DNA from: CAYQXJ01 sp964421565
Lineage (GTDB): Bacteria; Planctomycetota; Brocadiia; SM23-32
Direction of reading: 5' to 3'
NCBI GenBank assembly: GCA_964421565.1
Contig: CAYQXJ010000019.1
Span: 1-54,267, forward strand
DNA: 54,267 bases
Notes under the pieces: model-generated
What the model saw: only the letters and a program-made list of their open reading frames with translations
Told to the model about the DNA's origin: nothing
The model's database searches: none
Shown: one piece after another, positions 1-8,958 of the stretch
Layout of the letters: every line of letters starts with the position of its first letter
Numbering within the stretch: the stretch's first letter is position 1
Position numbers and translations under genes: made by a program

Positions 1-132
1 GGCCCCTCCTGCCAAAGGAGCTGCCCCGCACCCCACACTACCCGACGATCACGGCCGGTTCTGCCGCGTTGCCCGTCGGCGCGCTCAGGGGTATCATGGC
101 GCACGTTTGCTCGCACCAGCGGAGCTTGGACC

Positions 133-870
133 GTGGATCCGTCGCCCGAACCTGCGCCCGACCTCTCAGTCGTGATACCCGCACATAACGAAGAAGCCGT
201 CTTGGCTGGCTGCCTGGAGGAACTTGCCGCGCATCTGCGGGGGGCACAGCGCGGCACGTTCGAGACCATTGTCGTGGACGACGGCAGCACCGACCGAACC
301 TGGCGCGTCCTTTGCAGATTGAAGGACCACATGCCGGGGCTTGTCTGTCTGCGCTTCAGAACGAACGCAGGGCAGACGGCGGCGCTGGACGCCGGCTTCC
401 GCGCCGCCCGGGGCGCTGTTGTGATAACCATGGACGCCGACATGCAAAACGATCCGGCGGACATACCAAAGCTTCTCGACGCCCTTCGCGACAGCGACGT
501 CGTCTGTGGAATCCGCCAGCGACGGCGCGACTCCCCTGTCCGGCGTTTCTCCAGCCGTGTCGCCAACGCCGTGCGCAACATTCTGACCGGGGACGACATA
601 CAGGACGTGGGCTGCTCCCTGCGCGCGATGCGGGCCGAGGCGCTGAAGGGGCTGAAGCTGTATAGGGGCATGCACCGCTTTCTGCCCACGCTTCTGAAGC
701 TCGACGGCTGGAGCGTCGCCCAGATTCCCGTCAACCACAGGGCCCGCGAGCAGGGCAGGAGCAAATACGGCATTCGCAACCGCATCTTCTGCGGCTTGCG
801 CGACGTGTTCGCCGTGCGATGGATGAAGTCTCGCTGGTTGCGCTATGAGGTGGTGGAGAGCGAGCACTGA
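133..870 (+). CDS. Family 2 glycosyltransferase (dolichol-phosphate-mannose-synthase-like)
   Basis: A 245-residue GT-A fold glycosyltransferase. It opens with the family 2 signature SVVIPAHNEE (about residues 13-22), has the nucleotide-binding DDGSTD (from D49) and the metal-binding DxD as DAD at 101-103 in the context VITMDADMQNDP. Members of this branch (DPM1/ArnC/GtrB-like) transfer a sugar from a nucleotide donor to a polyprenyl phosphate on the cytoplasmic face of the membrane. This copy ends soon after the catalytic domain and lacks the C-terminal membrane helices of GtrB/ArnC, so it resembles the short DPM1 form. The start is GTG with a GGAG eight bases upstream. The gene stands alone; the next gene begins 468 bases later. 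The fold call is firm; donor and acceptor are unknown. Confidence 0.88.
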   Translation: MDPSPEPAPDLSVVIPAHNEEAVLAGCLEELAAHLRGAQRGTFETIVVDDGSTDRTWRVLCRLKDHMPGLVCLRFRTNAGQTAALDAGFRAARGAVVITMDADMQNDPADIPKLLDALRDSDVVCGIRQRRRDSPVRRFSSRVANAVRNILTGDDIQDVGCSLRAMRAEALKGLKLYRGMHRFLPTLLKLDGWSVAQIPVNHRAREQGRSKYGIRNRIFCGLRDVFAVRWMKSRWLRYEVVESEH

Positions 871-944
871 ACGTGCCGCCGCCCAACCGACCTGAGGCCC
901 GGCTGTTGCTGAGTTCGGTCGGTCATGTTGCCGTTGTGTTTCTT

Positions 945-960
945 CCGGCACTTCTGCCGG
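945..960 (+). terminator. Possible terminator hairpin after the glycosyltransferase
   Basis: A perfect 6-bp stem (CCGGCA / TGCCGG) closes a CTTC tetraloop 75 bases after the glycosyltransferase stop. No T-run follows (gcatcgttt), so it is at best a weak intrinsic terminator or an RNA-stabilising hairpin. Confidence 0.3.
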
Positions 961-1225
961 GCATCGTTTGCGCCCCATGCCGAAGCGAGGCAGGCCACCA
1001 GGCCGGTGATGCCGAGGCTTACAGGCGCGTCTGAGGGGCGTCAGGCAAGCGCGCTTTCACACGCAAGGTAAACATCAGAAAGCGTTTGCAGCATGACGTG
1101 TCGGGCTCGAATCACCGGCATCCTGTGGCCCACGGGCAGCCTCCGCCGGTTGCACAGTGCAGACCAAGAGGGCATTAAGAATGAGCAACACTTCCACATT
1201 TCTCGAATTCTCTCCCCAAAAAGTC

Positions 1226-1254
1226 TTGATAGTGAGTTCGGTCGCGCGTACAAT
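1226..1254 (+). promoter_or_regulatory. Sigma70-type promoter of the ABC/DUF1854/HlyD operon
   Basis: A -35 box TTGATA (1226-1231) is followed after exactly 17 bases by a -10 box TACAAT (1249-1254), 85 bases before the ABC transporter start. Both boxes match five of six consensus positions. It is the only strong promoter-like pair seen in this gap and points into the operon that starts at 1339. Confidence 0.6.
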
Positions 1255-1338
1255 GTGGGGTAGAAGGGCGATAGAGGGCGCAGGAAAACAGAAGTAGAGT
1301 ACACCTTCCCCGGGAGTTCCTCCCAGAGAGTTCCACAA

Positions 1339-3609
1339 ATGTCTGTTTTAAGCCCAGGCCAACAGGCTGAGAGTACGCCATTGCCGGTTGAGTTGCTGCC
1401 GGAAGACGTGAGCAACTGGCTGGCGCACCTGCTGAACAGTAGCGAAGAGGTGGCGGCTTGCCTGTATGCCGACATCGACGCGAACGGCGAGTTCACGGAG
1501 CGCTGGACGTTCCTGACGAACAGCCGGCTGATGGTTCTGTCGCCGAACGGTGACCCGAACCGCGCGGATCTGGCCTTCGAGATGTCGCTGGACGACATCG
1601 AGCAGGCCGAGATGCGGCGCTACGTCGGCAGCAGCGCGCTGGTGGTGCGTGATGGGAAGCAAGGCTACGAAGTCGCCCGTTTCTCCCTCGGCTCGGCCAA
1701 CGAGGCGGCCGATCTCTCACAGTACATCAACCAGCTTGTGCGTCAACGTAAGGAGGGCAAGAGCGCCGACAAGGGCGTGCTGACGCGGCCGAAGCACGCC
1801 GAGCACCGCTGCCCAAACTGCGGCCGTGCTCTGCACCGCGCAGGGGAGGTATGCCCGCACTGTATCGACCGACGCCAGACGCTGGTGCGGCTGTTCTCGT
1901 TCCTGATGCCGTACAAGTGGCATGCGCTGGGTGGGCTGGCACTGACACTGGTAATGACCGGCACTGGCCTGCTGCCGCCATACTTGATGAAGGTGCTGGT
2001 CGACAGCGTCATCAGTGGGGGCGAGGTGCAGCTCTTCCCGATTGTGGTGGGAGTTCTGGTCGGCGTGTACGTGGTCAATGCCGTCATCTCCGCCTTCCGC
2101 ATGTACGTGATGCAGTGGCTGGGCAACAACGTGTTGTTTGACCTGCGTGTGCGCGTGTACAACCATCTGCAGATGCTGCCCCTGCACTACTACAACCAGC
2201 GTCAGACCGGCCAGATCATGAGCCGTGTAACCAGCGACCTGCAGCGGCTGCAGTACTTCATCTCCGAAGGGTTCCAGGAGATACTGGTCAACATCGTCAC
2301 GATGGTGCTGATCGCGTTCATCCTGTTGCTGCTGAACCCACTGCTTTTTGTGCTGGCGCTGGCGCCGACCCCGATAATCGTGATAGGAACGTGGCTGTTC
2401 GGGCACAAGATGCACATGCTGTATCATCGCATCTGGCGAAGAGCGGCGGTTCTGCAGGCGGTCCTTGCCGATACTATACCCGGCATCCGAGTGGTGAAAG
2501 CCTTTGCGCAGGAGGGACGGGAATCCAGACGTTTCAACCGCTATAGCAAGGATCTCAGGGATCAGGAGCTGCGCGTGGTGCGGCTCTCCAGCGCGTTCTT
2601 CCCCATGCTGGGGCTGATGACGGGCCTGGGCAGCATCCTGATATTCAGCGTCGGTGGCTGGATGGTCATTAACGGCGAGACCACCCTCGGCGTGCTGATG
2701 GCCTTCACCCAGTACCTGTGGCGGTTCTACACGCCGGTGCAGCGGTTCGGGCACATCAACCACCGGCTGCAGCACTGCGTGACCAGCGCCGAGCGCGTGT
2801 TTGAGGTGCTCGATGCCACGCCCGAGCCAGAAGGCGACAGAGGAACGGTTCTGGATCCCATCGAGGGGCGGATCGAGTTCCGCGACGTCCACTTCTCCTA
2901 CGAGCCCGGCAAGTACGCCCTGGACGGGATCTCCTTCATGGTGGAACCGGGCGAAATGGTCGGCCTGGTCGGCCCGAGCGGCGCCGGCAAGAGCACACTC
3001 ACGCACCTGATCAACCGGTTCTACGAACCGGACGAAGGCGAGATCCTGATCGATGGCGTTAACATCATGGACCTGGCACTCAAGAGCTACCGGGAGCAGA
3101 TCGGCGTGGTGCTCCAGGAACCCTACCTGTTCCACGGCACCGTCTGGCAGAACATCGCGTATGCACGGCCGGACGCCACGGCCGACGAGATCATCGCCGC
3201 TGCACGGGCCGCCAATGCGCACAGCTTCATCTGCGACATGCCGGACGGCTACGACACCATCATCGGCGAACGCGGCCAGACGCTCTCCGGCGGCGAGCGT
3301 CAGCGCATCTCCATCGCGCGCGCCGTGCTGCGCAATCCGCGCATACTCATCCTTGACGAAGCAACTGCGAGCGTGGACACTGAAACCGAGATGCTGATCC
3401 AAACAGCCCTCGAGCGCCTGGTGGAGAACCGCACTACCATCGCCATCGCCCACCGGCTGAGCACCTTGCGCAAGGCCGACCGCCTGGTAGTGCTTGATGA
3501 CGGCCGGCTGGAGGAGATCGGCACTCACGAGGAACTGATCGAATCGGGCGGGCTTTACAGCCGGCTCTGTTCGCTGCAGTCCGAACTGTCCCAAATACGA
3601 GCCTGGTAG
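1339..3609 (+). CDS. ABC exporter half-transporter with N-terminal domain and zinc ribbon
   Basis: A 756-residue fused permease/ATPase of the type IV exporter (MsbA/LmrA-like) fold. Residues 1-140 form a hydrophilic, beta-rich domain. A zinc ribbon follows with C158, C161, C172 and C175 (CPNCG...CPHC). The membrane domain covers about 185-480. The ATPase contains Walker A GPSGAGKST (near 545), Q-loop LQEPYLF, signature LSGGERQR (near 649), Walker B ILILDEAT (near 669) and the switch histidine in AHRLST. It probably acts as a homodimer exporting an unknown substrate. The next gene begins within 10 bases and encodes a DUF1854 protein; such pairs occur elsewhere, including in cyanophycin-associated clusters. 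No cyanophycin synthetase or cyanophycinase is present here. The 140-residue extension and ribbon are absent from ordinary exporters. Confidence 0.92.
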   Translation: MSVLSPGQQAESTPLPVELLPEDVSNWLAHLLNSSEEVAACLYADIDANGEFTERWTFLTNSRLMVLSPNGDPNRADLAFEMSLDDIEQAEMRRYVGSSALVVRDGKQGYEVARFSLGSANEAADLSQYINQLVRQRKEGKSADKGVLTRPKHAEHRCPNCGRALHRAGEVCPHCIDRRQTLVRLFSFLMPYKWHALGGLALTLVMTGTGLLPPYLMKVLVDSVISGGEVQLFPIVVGVLVGVYVVNAVISAFRMYVMQWLGNNVLFDLRVRVYNHLQMLPLHYYNQRQTGQIMSRVTSDLQRLQYFISEGFQEILVNIVTMVLIAFILLLLNPLLFVLALAPTPIIVIGTWLFGHKMHMLYHRIWRRAAVLQAVLADTIPGIRVVKAFAQEGRESRRFNRYSKDLRDQELRVVRLSSAFFPMLGLMTGLGSILIFSVGGWMVINGETTLGVLMAFTQYLWRFYTPVQRFGHINHRLQHCVTSAERVFEVLDATPEPEGDRGTVLDPIEGRIEFRDVHFSYEPGKYALDGISFMVEPGEMVGLVGPSGAGKSTLTHLINRFYEPDEGEILIDGVNIMDLALKSYREQIGVVLQEPYLFHGTVWQNIAYARPDATADEIIAAARAANAHSFICDMPDGYDTIIGERGQTLSGGERQRISIARAVLRNPRILILDEATASVDTETEMLIQTALERLVENRTTIAIAHRLSTLRKADRLVVLDDGRLEEIGTHEELIESGGLYSRLCSLQSELSQIRAW

Positions 3610-3619
3610 GCACGTGATC

Positions 3620-4141
3620 ATGGATGACACTAAGAAGGATGCGACCCGGCCAATCTCCGATGCGGGCACAGTCTCGCCCGAGCGGGTACGCGTCTGGGAA
3701 GACGAGTTCCACGTGCTGCACGTCAGCGTTGATGGCGAGCAGTACGACAACGTGCGCGCTGTGAAGGTGTTCCCCATATCCGGCAAGGCGGACTACGTCA
3801 GCTTCCTGGGTGAGAAGAGCAAAGAGGTCGTCCTGCTGGCAAACCCCAGGAAACTGGACAAAGAAAGCCGGCGCGCGCTGGACAGAGCGCTCGAGCGGAT
3901 GTATTACGTGGCGAAGATAACGCGCGTCGACAGCGTTAAAGAGGTGATGGGAATCTCCAACTGGGAGGCCCAGACAGACCGCGGCTACGCCACGTTCGAG
4001 ATAGTCGACCGCCGTCAGCACATCCGCAAGTTGCCTGGCGGACGCTACCTCATAACCGATGCCGATGGTAACCGCTTCGAGATTGAGGACATATCCAGGC
4101 TCGATCCCCGTAGTCAGGCAATCATCCACAGCGAGATATAG
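3620..4141 (+). CDS. DUF1854 family protein, partner of the ABC transporter
   Basis: A 173-residue soluble protein with the compact beta-rich pattern of DUF1854. The conserved features seen are a core VKVFPISGKADYVSFL, the central FEIVDRRQHIR and the closing ITDADGNRFEIEDISRLD. Family members are encoded beside an ABC exporter, and their biochemical role is not established. The gene follows the transporter stop by 10 bases when ATG 3620 is used. A GTG at 3614 would add two residues; I prefer the ATG because an AGG lies nine bases upstream of it. No signal peptide or membrane helix is present, so it probably sits on the cytoplasmic side and assists or regulates the transporter. Confidence 0.8.
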   Translation: MDDTKKDATRPISDAGTVSPERVRVWEDEFHVLHVSVDGEQYDNVRAVKVFPISGKADYVSFLGEKSKEVVLLANPRKLDKESRRALDRALERMYYVAKITRVDSVKEVMGISNWEAQTDRGYATFEIVDRRQHIRKLPGGRYLITDADGNRFEIEDISRLDPRSQAIIHSEI

Positions 4142-4227
4142 CCATTTCCCCCTGAGCACATGGCAGGCGCGCCTGTGTTGGCACCTGCTCATCTCACTTC
4201 TGCACCACTCAGCAATCGCAGGCACAC

Positions 4228-5679
4228 ATGTCCGACCAAAGCAGTCAGAGTACAGTCTACGAAGTCCGACGCCAGTCTCGTGGTTCCGAACCGAAAGAGG
4301 AAGCCAGCCCCTGGAAACGCCGCCTGATCGTGGGTGGCGGCGTTGTTCTGGTGGCGATAGTCGCCGCCCTTGCCATTTACCTGTACTGGTCGTGGTCGCA
4401 CGTGCGACTGATGTACGCCCGGGTGGACGGCGATGTGCTGCAACTGTCCGCCGAGGCGAACGCCAAGGTGGTCGAGAGCCTGGTGGACCCGGAGGACGAG
4501 GTGGTCGTCGGCCAAGTCCTGTTCCGACTCGATGATAGCGAAGCCCGAAGCGCCGTGCGTGCCGCCCAGGCCGAGTACGAGCTGAGGGTGAGCCTCGCCG
4601 AGCAGGCAAAGGCCGCCCTGCGCCAGACAGCGGCCCAGGTGAAGAGCGCCATCGCCGAGGCGCAGCTCAACGTTAAGGCTGCGGAGGCCCGACTGGACGA
4701 AGCGCGTGCCCTGCTGGAGCTCTGCCGCTTGCGGACCAACCGTGAGCTCGACCGGGCGAGGGCACAACACCAGGAGGCCCTGGCAAGGCTGGAGCACCTG
4801 AAGAAGGGCGCCCGCGAGGAGGAGGTCGAAGCCGCCAAAGCCCGACTGGCGACTGCCCGAGCCCTGCTCGGACTATACGAACTGGAAGTGCAACAGAGCC
4901 AGCAACTCGCCGTTGAAGGTATCGACAGCGAGCACATCCTCGAGGTCAAGAAAACCCAGCTCGCAACGCAGAAGAACCGCGTGCGCGAGGCGGAACTCGA
5001 GCTGCAGCGCATGGTGGCCGGCCCGACCGAGGAAGAGATCCGCATCGCGGAGCAAACAGTTGCTGCGCGCGAAGCCGGGCTGGCCCTGGCAAAGGCCGCC
5101 CTCAAGGAAATCGATCAGATGACCGCCCAGGTGGCTCTGCGCGAGGCAGAACTGCAGCATGCCCTGGCTGCGCTGGACGCCGCCAAGGCACGAGAAGCCG
5201 AAGTGGATGTCGCTGAACAGAAAGTGAAGGCAGCGCAGGCCGAACTGCGCATTGCCGAGGCGGACCTCAACGGCCTGCGGGAGCGCCTGCGCCACTTCGA
5301 AGTCACCAGCCCTGTCGCAGGCACCGTTCTGCGCACATTCCGCGACCCCGGCGAGCTTTGCCGCCCGGGCGACGTGGTCGCCTGGGTCAGCAACGACGTT
5401 CGCGGCCGGTGGGTCTACGGCTATGTGCACGAGCGAGATGTGCATAAGGTGAGCCCCGGCCAAGGGGCGTCGGTCGAGATCATCGCAGGCTCGGGCCAAC
5501 AGGTCTTCGGACGCGTTGCTCAGGTCAGCGCGCACACCGAGGGCATCGACTCGGGCCCGTCCGCTGGCTCGCCCGGCAGCCGCCGCTCGGACCTGGTGTG
5601 GGTGAAGCTCGCCCTTGAAGACCAGGATCTGCAATGGCGGCCTGGCCTCTCCGCCAGGGCGCTCATTGAGGTCCGGTAG
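4228..5679 (+). CDS. HlyD-family membrane fusion (periplasmic adaptor) protein
   Basis: A 483-residue protein with a single N-terminal membrane helix at about 32-54, then a biotinyl-lipoyl half-domain (VVESLVDPEDEVVVGQVLFRLDD). A very long charged coiled coil follows at about 105-370, rich in Ala/Glu/Arg heptads. The returning lipoyl half (VTSPVAGTVLR) and a beta-barrel domain come last. Such adaptors link inner-membrane exporters to an outer-membrane duct, so the cell very likely has two membranes. The coiled coil is longer than in typical EmrA/HlyD proteins and appears to contain two or more hairpin repeats. It lies 86 bases after the DUF1854 gene in the same direction. No outer-membrane TolC-like partner is encoded in the window. 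Confidence 0.9.
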   Translation: MSDQSSQSTVYEVRRQSRGSEPKEEASPWKRRLIVGGGVVLVAIVAALAIYLYWSWSHVRLMYARVDGDVLQLSAEANAKVVESLVDPEDEVVVGQVLFRLDDSEARSAVRAAQAEYELRVSLAEQAKAALRQTAAQVKSAIAEAQLNVKAAEARLDEARALLELCRLRTNRELDRARAQHQEALARLEHLKKGAREEEVEAAKARLATARALLGLYELEVQQSQQLAVEGIDSEHILEVKKTQLATQKNRVREAELELQRMVAGPTEEEIRIAEQTVAAREAGLALAKAALKEIDQMTAQVALREAELQHALAALDAAKAREAEVDVAEQKVKAAQAELRIAEADLNGLRERLRHFEVTSPVAGTVLRTFRDPGELCRPGDVVAWVSNDVRGRWVYGYVHERDVHKVSPGQGASVEIIAGSGQQVFGRVAQVSAHTEGIDSGPSAGSPGSRRSDLVWVKLALEDQDLQWRPGLSARALIEVR

Positions 5680-5708
5680 CCGTCTTCGCTCAACATTGCG
5701 AGAGAGCT

Positions 5709-6590
5709 ATGTCGGAGAACATAACGCACACTGCCGTGGTGGATGACTGCGCCCGCCTTGCGCTGCATGCGCCGGACATCTGCGCGGCCTTCAAGGCTGC
5801 TTTGGCCAATCACCTCGATATCGCCAGGCTCGGCGGCGTGACCCGTTCGGGCGACGACTTCACGGTCGACCTTCTGCGCACGTTTCGCTCACGCACCAAC
5901 GACGCCGAAGGGACCTCGCAGAAGCTCGCCTTCGTGCTGGGCTGGCTCAGCCACCGCGCCGCCGACCGGCAAATGAAGCCGATCTGGCGTTCGATGCCGG
6001 ACGAGACGAAATCGCCCACCGACTGCAGCATCTATCACGACGTGTTCCTGCTGCGCGAGGTGTACGGCGGTGGCCGGCAGGGGCCCTACTGCAGTGCCAC
6101 CGCCGAGGAGCCGATCCGCAGCCTGGAGGCAGCCGAATGCATGGACGCGGCGGCCGTTGAGGACCTGTTCCGGGCGTTCGGGATCCGCACGCTGCTCGCC
6201 ATCCACACCTTCATCCCCGACGGCGAGGACATCGAAGGTTGGATCGAACGCCTGATCGGCGTGCGCCAGCGGGTCCGGGTAGACATCGCCCGCTACGCCC
6301 GGGCGTTCGCCAAACCCGAGCCGGACAAGGTCCGCCGCTACATCGACGAGGTCGGCTTCTACGACGCCTCCGAAACACTGATCCGCCTCGCGCGCTCCAT
6401 CCAGCGAGGCGCACCGGACGGCACCATCGACCTGGACAGCGCACTGGAGAGCGCCGCAGACGGCAGCCAATACGCGCAGGCGCTCCGCAAAGCCTTCCTC
6501 TACCTGCGCGCCGCCAGTCGCTTCTACCTCGGCCGGATGCCCGAGGAAGAAGTGCGCGACCGACTCGACATCCATAAACCCGGCGGCTGA
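5709..6590 (+). CDS. Helical protein resembling zinc-dependent phospholipase C
   Basis: A 293-residue, mostly alpha-helical protein without a signal peptide or membrane segment. Candidate metal ligands stand out: H7 in ITHTAVVDD, H82 and D86 in LGWLSHRAADRQMKP, and H110-D111 in SIYHD. The spacing of helical His/Asp clusters resembles the zinc-dependent phospholipase C / S1-P1 nuclease fold. Family identity is tentative because the classical N-terminal Trp-1 ligand is missing. It begins 29 bases after the HlyD gene and ends 13 bases before the next, so it is probably co-transcribed with the exporter. It may act on a lipid or phosphate-ester substrate of that system, but this is inference. Confidence 0.55.
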   Translation: MSENITHTAVVDDCARLALHAPDICAAFKAALANHLDIARLGGVTRSGDDFTVDLLRTFRSRTNDAEGTSQKLAFVLGWLSHRAADRQMKPIWRSMPDETKSPTDCSIYHDVFLLREVYGGGRQGPYCSATAEEPIRSLEAAECMDAAAVEDLFRAFGIRTLLAIHTFIPDGEDIEGWIERLIGVRQRVRVDIARYARAFAKPEPDKVRRYIDEVGFYDASETLIRLARSIQRGAPDGTIDLDSALESAADGSQYAQALRKAFLYLRAASRFYLGRMPEEEVRDRLDIHKPGG

Positions 6591-6603
6591 GAGCGAATCC
6601 ACT

Positions 6604-7650
6604 ATGCGCATAACTGACGTTGAGGTGACCGTACACGCCGGTCAGGCGCGAACTGAACCCCTGCGAGATGCGCTGCAAAGCCTGCCCGGCGCCGGCTCGG
6701 TGCAGGTGACAGTGCGCACGGACGAAGGCGTCTCCGGAAGTGGCACAGTGGGGTTCGGCCGCATCGCGGGGGCGCCGGCGACGCTCGCCACGCTGATCGA
6801 GAATGAACTGAAGCCACTGGTGGTCGGCACCGATCCGGCCTTCGTGCGCGGCACACACCAGAGCATGCTCCGGCAGACGGAATACCACGGGGCACACGGG
6901 CTCGCCATGTTCGGCATAGCGGCCCTCGATACGGCGCTGTGGGACTGCCTGGGTAAGTCGCTCGGCGTGCCCTGCTGGAGCCTGTGGGGCGCTGTGCGGG
7001 ACCGGGTGCCCGCCTACGCCATGGTGGGATGGATGAATCACGGTGAGCGCGAGGTCCAGCGTGTCTGTGCCCGTGCGGTCGAACAGGGCTTCCGCGCAGT
7101 GAAGCTCAAGGTCGGCTATCCATCGCTGGCCGAAGACCTGCGGCGCATCAGGCTCGTGCGCGAGGCCGTCGGCGATGGGACCGTCCTTATGGTCGATGCC
7201 AACCAGAGCCTGACAGCCAAGGAAGCCGTCCGGCGGGGGCGAGCGTACGAGCAACTGGGCATCTACTGGTGGGAGGAACCGATACCGGCCGATGACCTGG
7301 ACGGATACGCCCGGCTGTGCGCTGCGCTGGATATACCGGTGGCGACCGGCGAGAACCTTTACACTCGCCAGCAGTTCGCCCGGTTCCTAAAGCACGATGC
7401 CGTGGACATCGTTCAGGCCGACCTGCGGCGTGCAGGCGGGCCCAGCGCTCTGCTGCAAGTGGGCCAGATGGCGGACGCCTTCAACCGCCCCTACGCAAGC
7501 CACGGGGGAGGTCCGGTGCAGCTCAACGTGATGGCATGCCTGCCGAACGCGATCTACCTGGAGACCGGCCTTACCGGGCCCGATTCGCCGCTCAGGCTCG
7601 AGGACGGCTGCGCGCTGATGCCCACCGGGCCTGGCTTTGGTTGGGAATGA
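6604..7650 (+). CDS. Mandelate racemase / muconate lactonizing enzyme family protein
   Basis: A 348-residue enolase-superfamily enzyme with the full catalytic set. The KxK base is K167/K169 in VKLKVG. Metal ligands are D198 (VDANQS), E224 (WWEEP) and E250 (TGEN). The general acid/base histidine is H300 in ASHGGG. The enzyme abstracts a proton alpha to a carboxylate; racemisation, cycloisomerisation and sugar-acid dehydration are all possible in this subgroup. An N-terminal capping domain occupies about residues 1-125. It follows the preceding gene by 13 bases and is followed after 47 bases by a FAD oxidoreductase, which suggests oxidation of a hydroxy or sugar acid in the same pathway. The substrate cannot be read from the sequence. 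Confidence 0.88.
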   Translation: MRITDVEVTVHAGQARTEPLRDALQSLPGAGSVQVTVRTDEGVSGSGTVGFGRIAGAPATLATLIENELKPLVVGTDPAFVRGTHQSMLRQTEYHGAHGLAMFGIAALDTALWDCLGKSLGVPCWSLWGAVRDRVPAYAMVGWMNHGEREVQRVCARAVEQGFRAVKLKVGYPSLAEDLRRIRLVREAVGDGTVLMVDANQSLTAKEAVRRGRAYEQLGIYWWEEPIPADDLDGYARLCAALDIPVATGENLYTRQQFARFLKHDAVDIVQADLRRAGGPSALLQVGQMADAFNRPYASHGGGPVQLNVMACLPNAIYLETGLTGPDSPLRLEDGCALMPTGPGFGWE

Positions 7651-7697
7651 CGGCACGCAGTGGCACCCAAAAGGACGTAGCAGCAAGGGGTTAGGAC

Positions 7698-8947
7698 GTG
7701 CGAACATACCGAGAGCCGGCGCGAGACCTGCCGGTGGCGCGGCAGGCGGACATCGTCGTAGCCGGTGGCGGGCCCGCAGGCCTGGCCGCCGCAGTGGCAT
7801 CCGCCCGCAACGGCGCGCGCACGGTTCTGGTCGAGCGGTTCGGCTACCTGGGCGGCACGGCAACGGCCAGCCTCATGGCCTGCGTCAACGGTTTCCGCAA
7901 CCAGGTCGAACCGGACGACACGCAAACCGTGCGCGGTATCGCTGAGGAGATCGTGCTCGAACTGAAGGATATCGATGGGCTCGGCACGAGCCCATACCCC
8001 CAGAAGAGCTACCCCACCGAACCCGGCAGGCTGGAGTACAGCTACGCCATCGACACGGAGAAGTTCAAGTACGTGGCGCTGCGCATGTGCCGCGACGCCG
8101 GTGTCCAACTCCTGCTGCACACTTGGGCCTGCGACGCCATCGTTGGGGATGGCGCCGTGCGCGGGATCGTGGTGGAGAGCAAGTCGGGCCGGCAGGCGCT
8201 GCCGGGACGCGTCGTCATCGACGCTACCGGCGACGCCGATGTGTGCGCGCGGGCCGGCGCATCATTCTGGCAGACACGGCACGACGAGGATGTGCGCCTG
8301 ACCGACAGCCTGATGTATCGCATAGAGTTCGGCGCCCGCCGCCCCTCGGGCAGTTACCGGTGCGATTTCGGCACGAATGCCGTGGTGTGGGGGCGGGGGT
8401 GGGGCCGATCGACGCCACGGATGCCGAGGAGCTGTCTGAAGCGGAGCTCGACGCCCGCCTGCGCGTGTATGATGATTTCGCTGCGAAGCAGGCTGAGCAT
8501 CCGGAACTGGCCGACGCTCGCGTGGTCGAGACTCCCCCGCTGCTGGGAATACGCCAGAGCCGGTTCGTGGAGGGGGAGTACAAACTCACGGCCGAAGACG
8601 CTATCGAAGGGCGCCGCTTCCCCGACGTGGTGGCCATAAGCTCCTGCCCGATCATCCACTACTACGGTTATCGCCGCTACTTGAAACACCAGGGCTATGA
8701 CATCCCGTACCGCTGCCTCCTGCCGAAGGGTTTGGACGGCATGTTAGTGGCCGGGCGCTGTATCAGCAGCGAGCAGCAGCCGTACGAAAGCCACCGGGCA
8801 ATGGTGCCTATCATGGCCATCGGTCAGGCCGCCGGCACGGCTGCGGCCCTCTGCGTCGCCACCAGTTCGTGCCCACGCGACCTGGACGTGGAGCTCCTTC
8901 AACTGACGCTGCGGCGCCAGAACCAGGTGTTGGCGTTGCAGCCGTGA
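7698..8947 (+). pseudogene. FAD-dependent oxidoreductase interrupted by a -1 frameshift
   Basis: The gene starts at GTG 7698 with AAGGGG seven bases upstream. The first frame carries a Rossmann FAD motif (VVAGGGPAGLAAA) and runs through family-like sequence to about 8390. The protein then continues without loss in another frame (PIDATDAEELSEAE onwards) through a conserved C-terminal region with LVAGRCISSEQQPYESHR and IGQAAGTAAAL, ending at 8947. The switch falls in a G-rich run at about 8388-8407. Restoring one base would give an intact protein of about 416 residues, in the FAD-dependent oxidoreductase (FixC/succinate-dehydrogenase-like) group. It may be a real inactivation, programmed slippage or a sequencing indel in the homopolymer. 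The partner gene upstream encodes an enolase-superfamily enzyme. Confidence 0.85.
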
Positions 8948-8958
8948 GGACCAAGACG

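Larger units (their letters stand above)
871..1338. other. Intergenic region before the ABC-transporter operon
   Basis: This 468-base gap has no convincing open frame with protein-like composition on either strand. It holds a short perfect hairpin near 945-960 and a good sigma70-like promoter near 1226-1254. The stretch 1040-1200 shows nothing I recognise. Confidence 0.6.

Noticed and set aside
1717..3786. A 689-codon open frame on the minus strand opposite the ABC transporter
   Set aside because: It is antisense to a gene with full ABC motifs, has no family-like sequence and is rich in His/Gln/Val codons typical of GC-rich antisense frames.
1339..5679. Assignment of the exporter operon to cyanophycin metabolism
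   Set aside because: The DUF1854/ABC pair is known from such clusters, but no cyanophycin synthetase or cyanophycinase occurs in this window.
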